16,170 nucleotides of DNA from Arachidicoccus sp050436765 (lineage in GTDB: Bacteria > Bacteroidota > Bacteroidia > Chitinophagales > Chitinophagaceae): assembly GCF_050436765.1 (NCBI RefSeq), contig NZ_JBNQGD010000020.1, positions 1-16,170 on the forward strand. The letters run 5' to 3'. Numbering within the stretch: position 1 is the first letter of the stretch; each line of letters begins with the position of its first letter. The notes under the pieces are model-generated. The model was not told the DNA's origin. It did no database searches and worked only from the letters and a program-made list of their open reading frames with translations. Position numbers and translations under genes: made by a program. Of the stretch, positions 6,926-14,736 are shown one piece after another.

Positions 6926-7236
6926 AAATATTTTTTTGAAAATGTCAGAAAAATCGAAAATATCTTTCGAATTAATTAGGTGCGACTTATATTATTTAGC
7001 GGTACTAATTGCCCATTTATATAATGTACGCATTTCATTTCTCTTTAAACTCAGATGTGACGATATTTGCCATTTTCTCTTTTATCTCGAATGTGCAAAT
7101 CATCTTCACATCTATTTCTCATTTATTATGGAAATAACATATAAAAAACTGACATCATATAATTACCCAAATCAAATAAGAATTATCATTGTTCAAAGTT
7201 CATTATTAATTTTTAGAACTTGTTGCTTATGATTCA
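6926..7236. other. Divergent intergenic region between trpL and murA
   Basis: This AT-rich 311-nt stretch separates the divergent trp operon and murA. A 98-codon frame runs through it on the plus strand (6936-7232), but its composition (many Ile, Leu, Cys, Tyr) and lack of any recognisable motif look like random AT-rich sequence. The one notable structure is the inverted repeat at 7053-7113, listed separately. I see no known RNA family. Confidence 0.5.
7053..7113. repeat. Long imperfect inverted repeat (hairpin) in the trpL-murA intergenic region
   Basis: The left arm 7054-7070 (GATGTGACGATATTTGC) and right arm 7095-7112 are complementary over 16 bp with one mismatch and one single-base bulge. 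One more A-T pair closes it at 7053/7113. The loop is 24 nt. There is no U-run after either arm, so it is not an obvious intrinsic terminator. It could be a small-RNA stem, a cis element of a longer trp or murA leader, or a protein-binding site. Confidence 0.6.
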
Positions 7237-7244
7237 TAAATTTG
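7237..7244 (+). promoter_or_regulatory. Probable murA promoter -7 box
   Basis: TAAATTTG matches TAnnTTTG exactly and ends 23 nt before the murA ATG, giving a plausible short untranslated leader. No good TTTG lies at the expected -33 spacing; the T-rich 7211-7214 is 22 nt away. Confidence 0.45.
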
Positions 7245-7267
7245 CCACTTAACGAAAAACTAAGAAT

Positions 7268-8572
7268 ATGTCTTCATTTGAAGTAATTGGTGGCAAGAAA
7301 TTGCACGGAAGTATTGAACCGCAAGGAGCAAAAAACGAAGCTTTGCAAGTTATTTCGGCTGTATTATTAACGTCCGAAGAAGTATTAATAAAAAACATAC
7401 CCAATATATTAGACGTCAATCTACTTATAGAACTGCTCCAGGAAATGGGCGTAAAAGTAAATCGTATAGATACTCATACTTGTAAGTTCAAGGCAGACAA
7501 TATCAACGTAGATTATATTTCATCGAAAGCTTTTCGTGAAAAAGGCAGCAAACTACGCGGCAGTCTAATGCTTGCCGGCCCTATGTTATCAAGATTTAAA
7601 AAGGCTTTTATCCCCAAACCAGGCGGCGACAAAATTGGCCGTCGTGGAGTCGACACTCATATAATTGGCTTCCAGAAATTAGGTGCAGATTTCTTTTATA
7701 ATAAAGAAACCTTCTGCTTGGAGTTTACTACTACCGGGTTGAAAGGGACTGATATGATGCTGGACGAGCCTTCAGTTACCGGTACGGCAAACGTTGTGAT
7801 GGCAGCGGTATTGGCAAAAGGGAAAACAGAAATTTATAATGCAGCCTGCGAGCCATATATTCAGCAACTGTGTAGAATGCTTAACAGAATGGGTGCGAAA
7901 ATTTCCGGTGTCGGCAGCAATCTGCTTTTAGTAGAAGGCGTAGAAAGTCTGGCAGGGACAGACCATACTATGTTGCCGGACATGATTGAAATAGGCAGTT
8001 TTATAGGGCTGGCTGCAATGACACAAAGTGAAATTACCATTAAGAATGCCGGCATAAAACACCTTGGAGTAATTCCAGAAAAGTTTGCCAAGCTGGGCAT
8101 AAAAATGGATTTCGAGCAAGACGATATACACATTCAACAGCAAGACCACTATGAAATAAACACTTTTATGGATGGTGGTATTCTAACCATTTACGACAAT
8201 CCTTGGCCTGGTTTCACACCAGATTTGTTGAGTATTATTTTGGTTACGGCCATTCAAGCAAAAGGAAGTTTGCTTGTACACCAAAAAATGTTTGAAAGCC
8301 GTTTGTTCTTTACAGATAAACTAATTGATATGGGCGCACAAATAATTCTCTGTGACCCCCACCGTGCAACGGTTATAGGCCTTGACAGAAAATATAAACT
8401 GCGCGGCATTACCATGACCAGCCCAGATATTCGCGCTGGGCAGGCTTTGCTAATTGCAGCATTAAGCGCTGAAGGAACCAGTATTATTCAGAATATAGAA
8501 CAAATAGATAGAGGATATCAGAATATTGATACGCGATTAAATGCCTTGGGCGCTTCTATCAGGCGAATTTAA
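7268..8572 (+). CDS. murA: UDP-N-acetylglucosamine 1-carboxyvinyltransferase, Cys-to-Asp form
   Basis: MurA transfers enolpyruvate from PEP to UDP-GlcNAc, the first committed step of peptidoglycan synthesis in the cytoplasm. The 434 residues match the family: GAKNEAL at 20-26 with Lys22 and Asn23, the catalytic-loop motif PGGDKIGRRGVDTH at 118-131, and a C-terminal SPDIRAGQALLIAAL segment carrying the conserved Asp-Ile-Arg. At the loop position where E. coli has Cys115, this protein has Asp121 (7628-7630). Asp at this site keeps activity in other bacteria and prevents covalent modification by fosfomycin, so intrinsic insensitivity of the target is expected. It appears to be a single-gene unit, with a promoter box just upstream and hairpins after its stop. 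Confidence 0.97.
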   Translation: MSSFEVIGGKKLHGSIEPQGAKNEALQVISAVLLTSEEVLIKNIPNILDVNLLIELLQEMGVKVNRIDTHTCKFKADNINVDYISSKAFREKGSKLRGSLMLAGPMLSRFKKAFIPKPGGDKIGRRGVDTHIIGFQKLGADFFYNKETFCLEFTTTGLKGTDMMLDEPSVTGTANVVMAAVLAKGKTEIYNAACEPYIQQLCRMLNRMGAKISGVGSNLLLVEGVESLAGTDHTMLPDMIEIGSFIGLAAMTQSEITIKNAGIKHLGVIPEKFAKLGIKMDFEQDDIHIQQQDHYEINTFMDGGILTIYDNPWPGFTPDLLSIILVTAIQAKGSLLVHQKMFESRLFFTDKLIDMGAQIILCDPHRATVIGLDRKYKLRGITMTSPDIRAGQALLIAALSAEGTSIIQNIEQIDRGYQNIDTRLNALGASIRRI

Positions 8573-8642
8573 AGAAAATTGGCATGCAGAGAATAACACC
8601 ACTTTAAAAGCAAAGAACGACCAGAAGATGACTTAATCTTTT

Positions 8643-8662
8643 ATTTTCTCTATTGAGAAAAT
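8643..8662. repeat. Small perfect hairpin after murA
   Basis: ATTTTCTC (8643-8650) and GAGAAAAT (8655-8662) form an 8-bp perfect stem with a 4-nt loop, 70 nt after the murA stop. It is AT-rich and lacks a following T-run on the plus strand, so it is a weak terminator candidate at best. Confidence 0.45.
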
Positions 8663-8663
8663 T

Positions 8664-8703
8664 GTAGGAACATAAAGAAGCCTTCCTGGTGCCATGTTCC
8701 TAC
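8664..8703. repeat. 10-bp perfect inverted repeat between murA and the nitroreductase gene
   Basis: GTAGGAACAT (8664-8673) and ATGTTCCTAC (8694-8703) are exact inverse complements around a 20-nt spacer, starting one base after the preceding hairpin and ending 27 nt before the nitroreductase start. A short TTTAT follows. It may be the murA terminator or an operator or leader hairpin for the downstream gene. Confidence 0.55.
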
Positions 8704-8730
8704 TTTATAAAAAAATACAAGTATTAAAAA

Positions 8731-9318
8731 ATGACAAATATAGAAACACTATCTAAGGTAATTACGGAAAGAAGAAGTATAAAACCACAAAATTTCAATG
8801 GAAAAAAAATAGAAAAAACAACTATTGATCAAATATTAATGTTGGCAGACTGGGCACCTACGCACGGCCATACGGAGCCTTGGCGCTTTGTGGTAATGGC
8901 CAATGATGCTGTAAAGAGATTTTGCCAGGATCACGCCGAGATGTATAAAAACAATACGCCGGAAGAAAATTTCTTAAAAGCCACTTATGAAAAACTTTAC
9001 AATCAGGGTAACTCCACTTCTCATATAATTGCAGTGTTTTCAAAACGTGGCGAGAAACCCAATATACAGGTAAAAGAAGAGATATGCGCAACCGCCTGCG
9101 CCGTACAAAATATTTTATTAGGGGCTGAATGCCTGGCTATATCCTCCTTCTGGAGTACCGGAGGGCAAATTTTAAAGCCCGCTATGAAAACATATTTCAA
9201 TTTACTTGAAGCAGATACCATGCTGGGCATTTTATATTTAGGCTATTGTGACGAACCTAAAAGAAATGGCAGCCGCATTACGCCAATGGAGGAAAAAGTA
9301 ATGTGGTACAATCATTAA
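8731..9318 (+). CDS. Nitroreductase-family FMN oxidoreductase
   Basis: The 195-residue protein has the nitroreductase fold that binds FMN at a dimer interface and uses NAD(P)H. RRSIK at 14-18 is the FMN-phosphate-binding start of the family, APTHGHTEPWRF (about 42-53) matches the second cofactor segment, and a SSFWSTGG segment (about 137-144) gives the third FMN contact region. The length and the APTH..PW pattern are closest to the YdjA-like branch. The physiological substrate cannot be inferred. It is preceded by the paired hairpins and followed 126 nt later by gmk, so it is probably its own unit. I see no other gene in the flanking spacers. Confidence 0.88.
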   Translation: MTNIETLSKVITERRSIKPQNFNGKKIEKTTIDQILMLADWAPTHGHTEPWRFVVMANDAVKRFCQDHAEMYKNNTPEENFLKATYEKLYNQGNSTSHIIAVFSKRGEKPNIQVKEEICATACAVQNILLGAECLAISSFWSTGGQILKPAMKTYFNLLEADTMLGILYLGYCDEPKRNGSRITPMEEKVMWYNH

Positions 9319-9444
9319 TGGATTATTCCGTTAATCTGCAGCCTTGATAACGGTTAAAGGGAATGGTACCTTAGATTCCTATATTGATGGTCATCAAAAT
9401 TGGCTTCGCTACTTTTTATTTTTTTTAAATAATATTAAATAATA

Positions 9445-10011
9445 ATGAACAAAATTATCATCATCACAGCGCCATCGGGGGCCGGAAAAAGCTCTATTGC
9501 CCATTATTTATTAGATAAGTATCCGCAGCAATTGGCATTTTCCATTTCGGCGGCGACACGCTTAGCACGTGGCAAAGAGCAAAATGGTGTAGATTATTAT
9601 TTTATGTCAGTGGAAGAGTTCCAAAATAAAATAGAGGCTAAGGAATTTATAGAATGGGAAATGGTTTACGACGGGAAATATTATGGCACTTTGAAATCAG
9701 AGATGGAAAGAATTTGGCAAGCAGGTAAAACGCCTATTTTGGATATTGATATTAAAGGAGCCATGCATATTCAAAAACAATTTCCAAAGGACAGTTTGTC
9801 AATTTTCATACAACCTCCTTCCATTGAAGACTTAAGAAAAAGATTGAAAGGACGAAATACAGATACGCCGGAACAAATTGAAACAAGAATCAATAAGGCT
9901 TCTTATGAGATTTCATTTAAAGACCATTTTAATGAAATTATTGTAAATGATGATTTGGCAAGAGCCTGTAAAGATACAGAAAAAGCCATTCTAGAATTTA
10001 TTAAGTCATAA
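9445..10011 (+). CDS. gmk: Guanylate kinase
   Basis: This cytoplasmic enzyme phosphorylates GMP to GDP with ATP. The 188 residues are the normal length. The P-loop APSGAGKSS is at 9-17, the GMP-binding ISAATRLARGKEQNGVDYYF at about 34-53, followed by EWEMVYDGKYYGT near 70-82, DIDIKGA near 98-104, and the lid segment RLKGRNTDTPEQIETRI. The family usually has TTRxPR in the GMP site where this one has ATRLAR, a mild change. The ATG follows an AT-rich stretch without a clear ribosome binding site, as is common in Bacteroidota. Confidence 0.96.
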   Translation: MNKIIIITAPSGAGKSSIAHYLLDKYPQQLAFSISAATRLARGKEQNGVDYYFMSVEEFQNKIEAKEFIEWEMVYDGKYYGTLKSEMERIWQAGKTPILDIDIKGAMHIQKQFPKDSLSIFIQPPSIEDLRKRLKGRNTDTPEQIETRINKASYEISFKDHFNEIIVNDDLARACKDTEKAILEFIKS

Positions 10012-10024
10012 GCGCATATAGTAT

Positions 10025-10032
10025 TAGATTTG
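10025..10032 (+). promoter_or_regulatory. Possible promoter -7 box for the M28 peptidase gene
   Basis: TAGATTTG matches TAnnTTTG exactly, 44 nt before the ATG and 13 nt after the gmk stop. No clear -33 TTTG is present at the normal distance. If it is inactive, the peptidase gene would be read through from gmk. Confidence 0.35.
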
Positions 10033-10076
10033 TATAACCAAGAATTCGATTCTTCAAATCCCTAACATACATTTTT

Positions 10077-11363
10077 ATGAAAAAAATACTTGTATTTTCT
10101 TTGCTTTGCTTTGGCTTGAGTTATGGCTATTCACAATCTATAGATAAAATAATTAATGCCAAAGACGTAGCATCTATTGAAAACGTTTTGGCGTCGGACT
10201 CTTTAAGGGGCCGGGCAACTTTCACTAACGACATTGAAAAAGCATCCAATTTTATTGAAAATAGATTTCAAAAAACAGGGCTACTACCTTTCCCCGGAGA
10301 CAAGAATTTCAGGCAGGAGTTTTTCCTCAGTAAATCTACCAATACGGTGGCTAATGTAACAATTGATGGAACTGTAGTTCCGGATTCTTTAATGGGCGTA
10401 ATCTCCTTTCAGCCCAAAGTTGATTTAACAGAAAGAGATAGTATAACCGTTGTTAAATTAAGCGCGGGCGATAATATTCGTCAAAAGATCGGCGCAATTT
10501 TAAAAAGCAAAGAAAACCTACTCGTTTTAGTAGATAATTCTTTTGAAAGGTATCGTTCAATATTAAGGCACTTGGGGAAAGAGTCTATGACCCCGAAAAG
10601 CAATTCTATTGTCTTTATTTTTGGTGCAAATGATGCCAAAACATTTAATATTCATCTCGAAAACAGTGTTGCCCAAAAGCCATTGAATAATGTTGTGGGC
10701 ATCCTGCCGGGCAAGACATTGCCAAATGAATATGTTATTTTTTCTGCCCACTATGACCACTTAGGGGTAGGTAAAGCAATTAATGGCGATTCTATTTATA
10801 ATGGAGCAAATGATGATGCGTCTGGCACTACAGCCGTTTTGGAACTGGCAAATTATTTTAAAGTCAAAAACAATAACGCCCGTACGATCGTCTTCGCAAC
10901 TTTTACAGCAGAAGAAATTGGTGAATTTGGTTCACAATATTTCTCCAAACAATTTGACCCATCAAAAGTTGTGGCCATGTTTAATATTGAAATGATTGGC
11001 ACAGAAAGTAAATGGGGTAAAAATTCTGCTTATATTACCGGATATGACAAGACAGATATGGGCAAAATATTATGTAAAAACCTGGTAGGTTCAGCTTTCA
11101 AATTTTATCCAGACCCTTATACAGATCAAAACCTTTTTTATCGTTCCGATAACGCATCCCTGGCGAAATTGGGCGTTCCGGCACATACCATTTCTACTTC
11201 TAAAATGGACAATGAACCCAACTACCACAAAGTAAGTGATGAAATAAGTACCTTAGATATGAACAATATGGCGGAAATAATAAAAGCTATTGCCACAAGT
11301 TCAACCTCCATCGTAGACGGAAAAGACACGCCAACGAGAGTTGACACGACACAGTTAAATTAA
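10077..11363 (+). CDS. Secreted M28-family zinc metallopeptidase
   Basis: M28 enzymes are di-zinc aminopeptidases or carboxypeptidases. Residues 1-19 (MKKILVFSLLCFGLSYGYS) are a signal peptide, so it acts in the periplasm or outside. An N-terminal region with a PA-like insert is followed by the catalytic domain from about residue 205. Expected metal ligands are visible: His225 in SAHYDHLG, bridging Asp246 in GANDDASG, Glu279 and Glu280 in TAEEIGEFGS, and His380 in PAHTIS. At the position usually held by Asp in a D-M-I/V-G motif it has Glu305 (NIEMIG), a conservative change. The 428 residues fit the Bacteroidota secreted members. Substrate is unknown. It ends at a bidirectional terminator facing the TonB-receptor gene. 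Confidence 0.9.
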   Translation: MKKILVFSLLCFGLSYGYSQSIDKIINAKDVASIENVLASDSLRGRATFTNDIEKASNFIENRFQKTGLLPFPGDKNFRQEFFLSKSTNTVANVTIDGTVVPDSLMGVISFQPKVDLTERDSITVVKLSAGDNIRQKIGAILKSKENLLVLVDNSFERYRSILRHLGKESMTPKSNSIVFIFGANDAKTFNIHLENSVAQKPLNNVVGILPGKTLPNEYVIFSAHYDHLGVGKAINGDSIYNGANDDASGTTAVLELANYFKVKNNNARTIVFATFTAEEIGEFGSQYFSKQFDPSKVVAMFNIEMIGTESKWGKNSAYITGYDKTDMGKILCKNLVGSAFKFYPDPYTDQNLFYRSDNASLAKLGVPAHTISTSKMDNEPNYHKVSDEISTLDMNNMAEIIKAIATSSTSIVDGKDTPTRVDTTQLN

Positions 11364-11373
11364 TATTAATGTC

Positions 11374-11411
11374 ATGTAAGAAGGTGCAAAACATTTCGCA
11401 CCTTTTTACAT
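11374..11411. terminator. Bidirectional intrinsic terminator between convergent genes
   Basis: AAGGTGC (11381-11387) and GCACCTT (11398-11404) pair perfectly, and the stem extends outward to 11374 and 11411 for 14 bp in total with one G-T pair, around a 10-nt loop. T-rich sequence follows on the plus strand. It sits 10 nt after the peptidase stop and 19 nt past the end of the TonB-receptor gene on the other strand. Confidence 0.8.
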
Positions 11412-11430
11412 TTCTATCTGCGTGAACAAA

Positions 11431-13713
11431 CTATATTTTCCACTTAAAGCCGATGTAGATATTCCTTCCCATAACGGGTCCCCAAACCTGAGATGCATCA
11501 AAGTGACTGCCAAAAGGATTAGCAGCGTCCAATATTAAAGGGTTTTGACGATAATTGGTTAAATTCTCGACGCCGACATAAATGTTCAAAGCGTCATTCA
11601 TCAAGCTTTTATTTATCTGCATATTCATCGTCAGGAAAGAAGGTGAATATTTTTCCCCATATTCAAAAGATTGGGGTAACCTTTTTTTGCCTGTCCACTG
11701 GGTTGTATAGTTTATAGACCAATTATTCTTTGTAGCATAATTCAAATTCACAAAACCACGGTTGTTGGCAACGAAAGGTTTTGCCTTCAGTGTATGGTCG
11801 TACATAGCTTTCACGTCATAAAGACGGTAAGCCAGTCGTACGTTAAAGTTGTGAATGGGTTCATAGTCCAACTGCGCTTGAAAACTATGCGCATAAGATT
11901 TCCCCTGAAGATTATAAAAATTAACAGCACCCGGCGTCTCAAAATCTGCTATTACCTGGTTCTTAAAATCAGTATAATAATAATCGACCGAAAAAGTACC
12001 TTCTTCATAGTTCAATTTAAATTTCTGTGTAAGATTGACACCCATGTTCCAAGATGTTTCTGGATTAAATGGATAGACATTGCCGCCAAAAGTACTAATG
12101 GGCTTGCCATCAATTTCAAGGCTTCGGCTACTTGCCAATAGACCGGCATTTTCAGAAAGAATGTTTGCCGTTCTTTGCGCTCGACCAATAGAAAGTCGAA
12201 GTGAAGTCATATTGGTAAGTGCATAGCGAATATGCAGGCGCGGTGTAACAAACGTGCCAAACAAATTATGGTGATCTACGCGCAAACCAGCTACAACATT
12301 AAGTTTTGTTAGATAACTGTAGCTGTACTCTGTAAATATACCGGGTACTACTTCTCTCCTGCTAAAGTCAGTATTCACATATTTTTCATCATAATTATCC
12401 AACTCAAAACTTGAACCAAATTTTATCACATTATCATCACTATGAAACAATCTGGATTGAAAAATATAATTGGCATAAAAGCTATGTTCCTTCGCATCGT
12501 AATTACGTGCGCCATAGAGGCTTTTTTGTTGGTGATAAACACCAGACAATTGCAAGCCCATGCTCTGATAAGGTTTATCAACGTATACTTTGCCGATCTT
12601 TGCCCAACCTTCCGCGCGGTTTATATCATTTTGATACCCCCATAGTCCGTCATTTTCGTTTCTTTTATAATTCAATTGCCCCCCGGTTGATTTTAAATAA
12701 TCCCCTTTGATACCTGCCTGAAACTCCCAACCTTTCGGGCCGAAATAAAACCAGCGGTTCGCACCCACCAAAACAGTCCCAATGGGGCTATCCATAAAAC
12801 CATCTTTATTATCATCAATTCTTCGCCAATCTGAACGGCCATATAAAAATAGGTTAGAACTTAATCCTTTTTTAAAATGATGATTGTATACCAAATTGCC
12901 TTCTGAACGGCCTTGCGTACTTTGGTAGCCATTTAAAATTAGCTTGTATTTGTTAGCCATAAGGGGCATATCGGGCATAAAAGGTTTTATTAGTTCCGTG
13001 TTTATTTGCCCGGCAACACCTTCATAACCGTTTACGACACTTCCTGTGCCTTTACTTAATTGAATTCCTTCCAGCCAAGTACCCGGCATAAATGTCAACC
13101 CGGTAATAGATGCCAGTCCTCTGGAGGTCGGAATATTTTCTCTTGTAAAAGCCGTATTTGTACCAGATAGTCCCAGCATTTCTATCTGTTTATAGCCACT
13201 TACCGCATCAGTATATCCTACATCCACTGATGGCGTTGTTTCAAAGCTTTCGCTAAGATTACAACATGCAGCGCGTAATAATTCACCTTGACCGATTTTC
13301 TCCATCTTCATTGCCCCCATTAAACTAATAGAAGTACTATTTGGTTTACTTTTTACATACACATCTTTTAGGTTAGATAAAGGTTGGAGATATAAGAGAA
13401 GCGTCGTGCTGTCTCGCGGCACATAACTTGTGTCATTTTTATAACCGCTATAACTTGTAATAAATTGTGCGACTTTCTTGGACAAGACCAAGTTAAATTT
13501 GCCGTCTTTCGCTATTACTATACCTGCTTTATTTTTATAGAATTTAATAGTTGCTCCACCCAAAGGAGTCCCACTTATAGCATCTAAAACCATCCCGTGT
13601 ACTCTGTGGTTTGCGGTATCCTGCGCAGATACTTTACAAACAGAGACAGAAAAGATAAAGCAGCAAGTATAGAAAAAATTTCGTCCAAAACAATTTACTT
13701 TACTCATGTGCAT
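11431..13713 (-). CDS. TonB-dependent outer-membrane receptor, probably for a metal complex
   Basis: The 760-residue protein has a signal peptide (1-30, ending VSAQD), a carboxypeptidase-regulatory-like domain (about 36-110, HGMVLDAISGTPLGGATI), a plug (about 113-235) and a C-terminal beta barrel ending in YIGFKWKI. Such receptors import a ligand across the outer membrane using TonB energy. The plug starts with AACCNLSESFETTPSVDV, so Cys150-Cys151 precede the family's conserved plug segment; I recall this form in receptors next to HMA proteins. The start overlaps the end of the HMA gene by 14 nt; Met3 is an equally good start. Neighbours point to a metal, copper most likely, as an inference only. 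It is not a SusC-type nutrient receptor: no susD partner follows. Confidence 0.93.
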   Translation of the reverse strand: MHMSKVNCFGRNFFYTCCFIFSVSVCKVSAQDTANHRVHGMVLDAISGTPLGGATIKFYKNKAGIVIAKDGKFNLVLSKKVAQFITSYSGYKNDTSYVPRDSTTLLLYLQPLSNLKDVYVKSKPNSTSISLMGAMKMEKIGQGELLRAACCNLSESFETTPSVDVGYTDAVSGYKQIEMLGLSGTNTAFTRENIPTSRGLASITGLTFMPGTWLEGIQLSKGTGSVVNGYEGVAGQINTELIKPFMPDMPLMANKYKLILNGYQSTQGRSEGNLVYNHHFKKGLSSNLFLYGRSDWRRIDDNKDGFMDSPIGTVLVGANRWFYFGPKGWEFQAGIKGDYLKSTGGQLNYKRNENDGLWGYQNDINRAEGWAKIGKVYVDKPYQSMGLQLSGVYHQQKSLYGARNYDAKEHSFYANYIFQSRLFHSDDNVIKFGSSFELDNYDEKYVNTDFSRREVVPGIFTEYSYSYLTKLNVVAGLRVDHHNLFGTFVTPRLHIRYALTNMTSLRLSIGRAQRTANILSENAGLLASSRSLEIDGKPISTFGGNVYPFNPETSWNMGVNLTQKFKLNYEEGTFSVDYYYTDFKNQVIADFETPGAVNFYNLQGKSYAHSFQAQLDYEPIHNFNVRLAYRLYDVKAMYDHTLKAKPFVANNRGFVNLNYATKNNWSINYTTQWTGKKRLPQSFEYGEKYSPSFLTMNMQINKSLMNDALNIYVGVENLTNYRQNPLILDAANPFGSHFDASQVWGPVMGRNIYIGFKWKI

Positions 13714-14047
13714 TTACTTCTTCTTTATATGCGCAGCAGTTAGGTAATTTTTTATATTCCTCCTGTGTAGCTTTTACCACACCAGCATTGTGACCTGCAT
13801 GTGCGATACTTTTTTCGATTTTATCTAAAGAGGTTTTGGGGGAATAAACAACAATCAATTGTTTCGTTTGTACATTCCACTCGGCGTGTTTAACACCTTT
13901 AATATATGCCGCATTTACAATGCGCTTTTGACATTGTCCACAAATACCGTCTACATGAATCGTATCAGAGGAAATATTGCTCCTCTGTGCAAAAGAATTT
14001 GTAGAGATACATAACAATAGCGCCATTGCGCCAATCATCTGTTTCAT
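13700..14047 (-). CDS. Exported heavy-metal-associated (HMA) domain protein
   Basis: The 115-residue protein has a signal peptide (1-20, ending NSFAQ) and one HMA ferredoxin-like domain (about 27-92). The metal loop reads GICGQC with Cys36 and Cys39, matching the CxxC of copper chaperones and P-type ATPase N-domains. Typical fold markers follow: a GVKHAEWNVQTKQLIVVY strand pair and a KIEKSIAHAGHNAG helix with His83 and His86. A C-terminal tail adds LPNCCAY with Cys104-Cys105. Most HMA chaperones are cytoplasmic, but this one is exported, so it would bind metal in the periplasm. It lies 56 nt after the HYC gene and overlaps the receptor gene, so the three are co-transcribed. Cu(I) is the likely ligand; Zn or Hg cannot be excluded. 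Confidence 0.9.
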   Translation of the reverse strand: MKQMIGAMALLLCISTNSFAQRSNISSDTIHVDGICGQCQKRIVNAAYIKGVKHAEWNVQTKQLIVVYSPKTSLDKIEKSIAHAGHNAGVVKATQEEYKKLPNCCAYKEEVNAHE

Positions 14048-14103
14048 TATTATATGAATTAAAAATAAAATATTGGGTTTAATAAAAATTAATACACAAT
14101 ATT

Positions 14104-14517
14104 TTAACCATAATATGTGAAACGCCGAAGGAGTTTATACAAAGGAACTTTTCGCCAGAGATTAGGCGGCGTGTTTGAATAAAAGCTAAGAGGAGTTTGG
14201 TTTTTACTAAATAAATCTATGTGTTGAAACCGAGAAATAGCAATTGTTTGAAATGGTAGTTTCAAATAATTACTATAGTCATTTGTTATGAGCTGTCGAT
14301 CTTTGGAAACCTGCGGATGAATACTTTTTTCAGAACAACATCCGTTGTGCTTCACCGAAATCGCATTGTCACAAAGGCAATTCATTCCATTGTCAGCTTC
14401 AAAAATACTAATAGAAACACTTTGAAGCTGACTGCCACAATAGTGCATGTCTACCGAAGCCCCGGAGGTGGTAAACGCATATAGTAGCAGAAAAAATATG
14501 GAAACTATCTTTTTCAA
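14104..14517 (-). CDS. HYC_CC_PP-type small exported cysteine-rich protein
   Basis: The 137-residue protein has a signal peptide (MKKIVSIFFLLLYAFTTSGA) and the three landmarks that name this Bacteroidota family: His25-Tyr26-Cys27 (MHYCG), Cys60-Cys61 in NGCCSEK, and Pro117-Pro118 in NTPPNL. Further cysteines at 47 and 49 form CLC. The family function is not established to my knowledge; it is often found beside HMA and TonB-receptor genes, as here. The start codon is TTG (14515-14517); no ATG is in frame nearby and the MKKI-like start plus hydrophobic core fit a signal peptide beginning there. It is the first gene of the three-gene operon. Confidence 0.85.
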   Translation of the reverse strand: MKKIVSIFFLLLYAFTTSGASVDMHYCGSQLQSVSISIFEADNGMNCLCDNAISVKHNGCCSEKSIHPQVSKDRQLITNDYSNYLKLPFQTIAISRFQHIDLFSKNQTPLSFYSNTPPNLWRKVPLYKLLRRFTYYG

Positions 14518-14522
14518 TGCAA

Positions 14523-14530
14523 CAAAAATA
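14523..14530 (-). promoter_or_regulatory. Probable promoter -7 box of the metal-related operon
   Basis: On the minus strand TATTTTTG matches TAnnTTTG exactly and ends 5 nt before the TTG start codon. The expected -33 region (about 14549-14555) is only a T-run, so the match is partial. If used, the transcript would begin at or next to the start codon. Confidence 0.4.
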
Positions 14531-14625
14531 CTGTGGTTTTTTGGTAAAAAAAGTTAATTCATTTATTTAGGGATCTATTTTATTTATCTGGCACTACATG
14601 TTCGGATGATTTTGCCGTTACCGGG

Positions 14626-14657
14626 CATTTATTCAGGCAGGCAATCGAGAATAAATG
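14626..14657. repeat. 9-bp perfect inverted repeat in the divergent intergenic region
   Basis: CATTTATTC (14626-14634) and GAATAAATG (14649-14657) are exact inverse complements with a 14-nt spacer, midway between the divergent HYC and AsmA-like genes. A regulator site or small hairpin is possible. Being AT-rich, it could also be chance. Confidence 0.35.
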
Positions 14658-14724
14658 ACTAAAACAGCGGGTCCATCCCAAAATTATTTTCCAATGAAAT
14701 TGAGGATTGAACGGCTTTACAGCA

Positions 14725-14732
14725 TAGTTTTG
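14725..14732 (+). promoter_or_regulatory. Probable promoter -7 box of the AsmA-like gene
   Basis: TAGTTTTG matches TAnnTTTG exactly, with only 4 nt before the ATG at 14737. The TAG at the start of the box is an in-frame stop, which fixes the gene start at 14737. A TTG at 14700-14702 is 22 nt upstream, slightly far for a -33 element. Confidence 0.4.
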
Positions 14733-14736
14733 CAAC

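Noticed and set aside
6936..7232. 98-codon open frame on the plus strand upstream of murA
   Set aside because: No recognisable domain, random-looking composition of AT-rich DNA, and it runs through the inverted repeat at 7053-7113.
9323..9400. CCGTTA/TAACGG inverted repeat after the nitroreductase gene
   Set aside because: Only 6 bp with a long spacer and no T-run; too weak to call a terminator.
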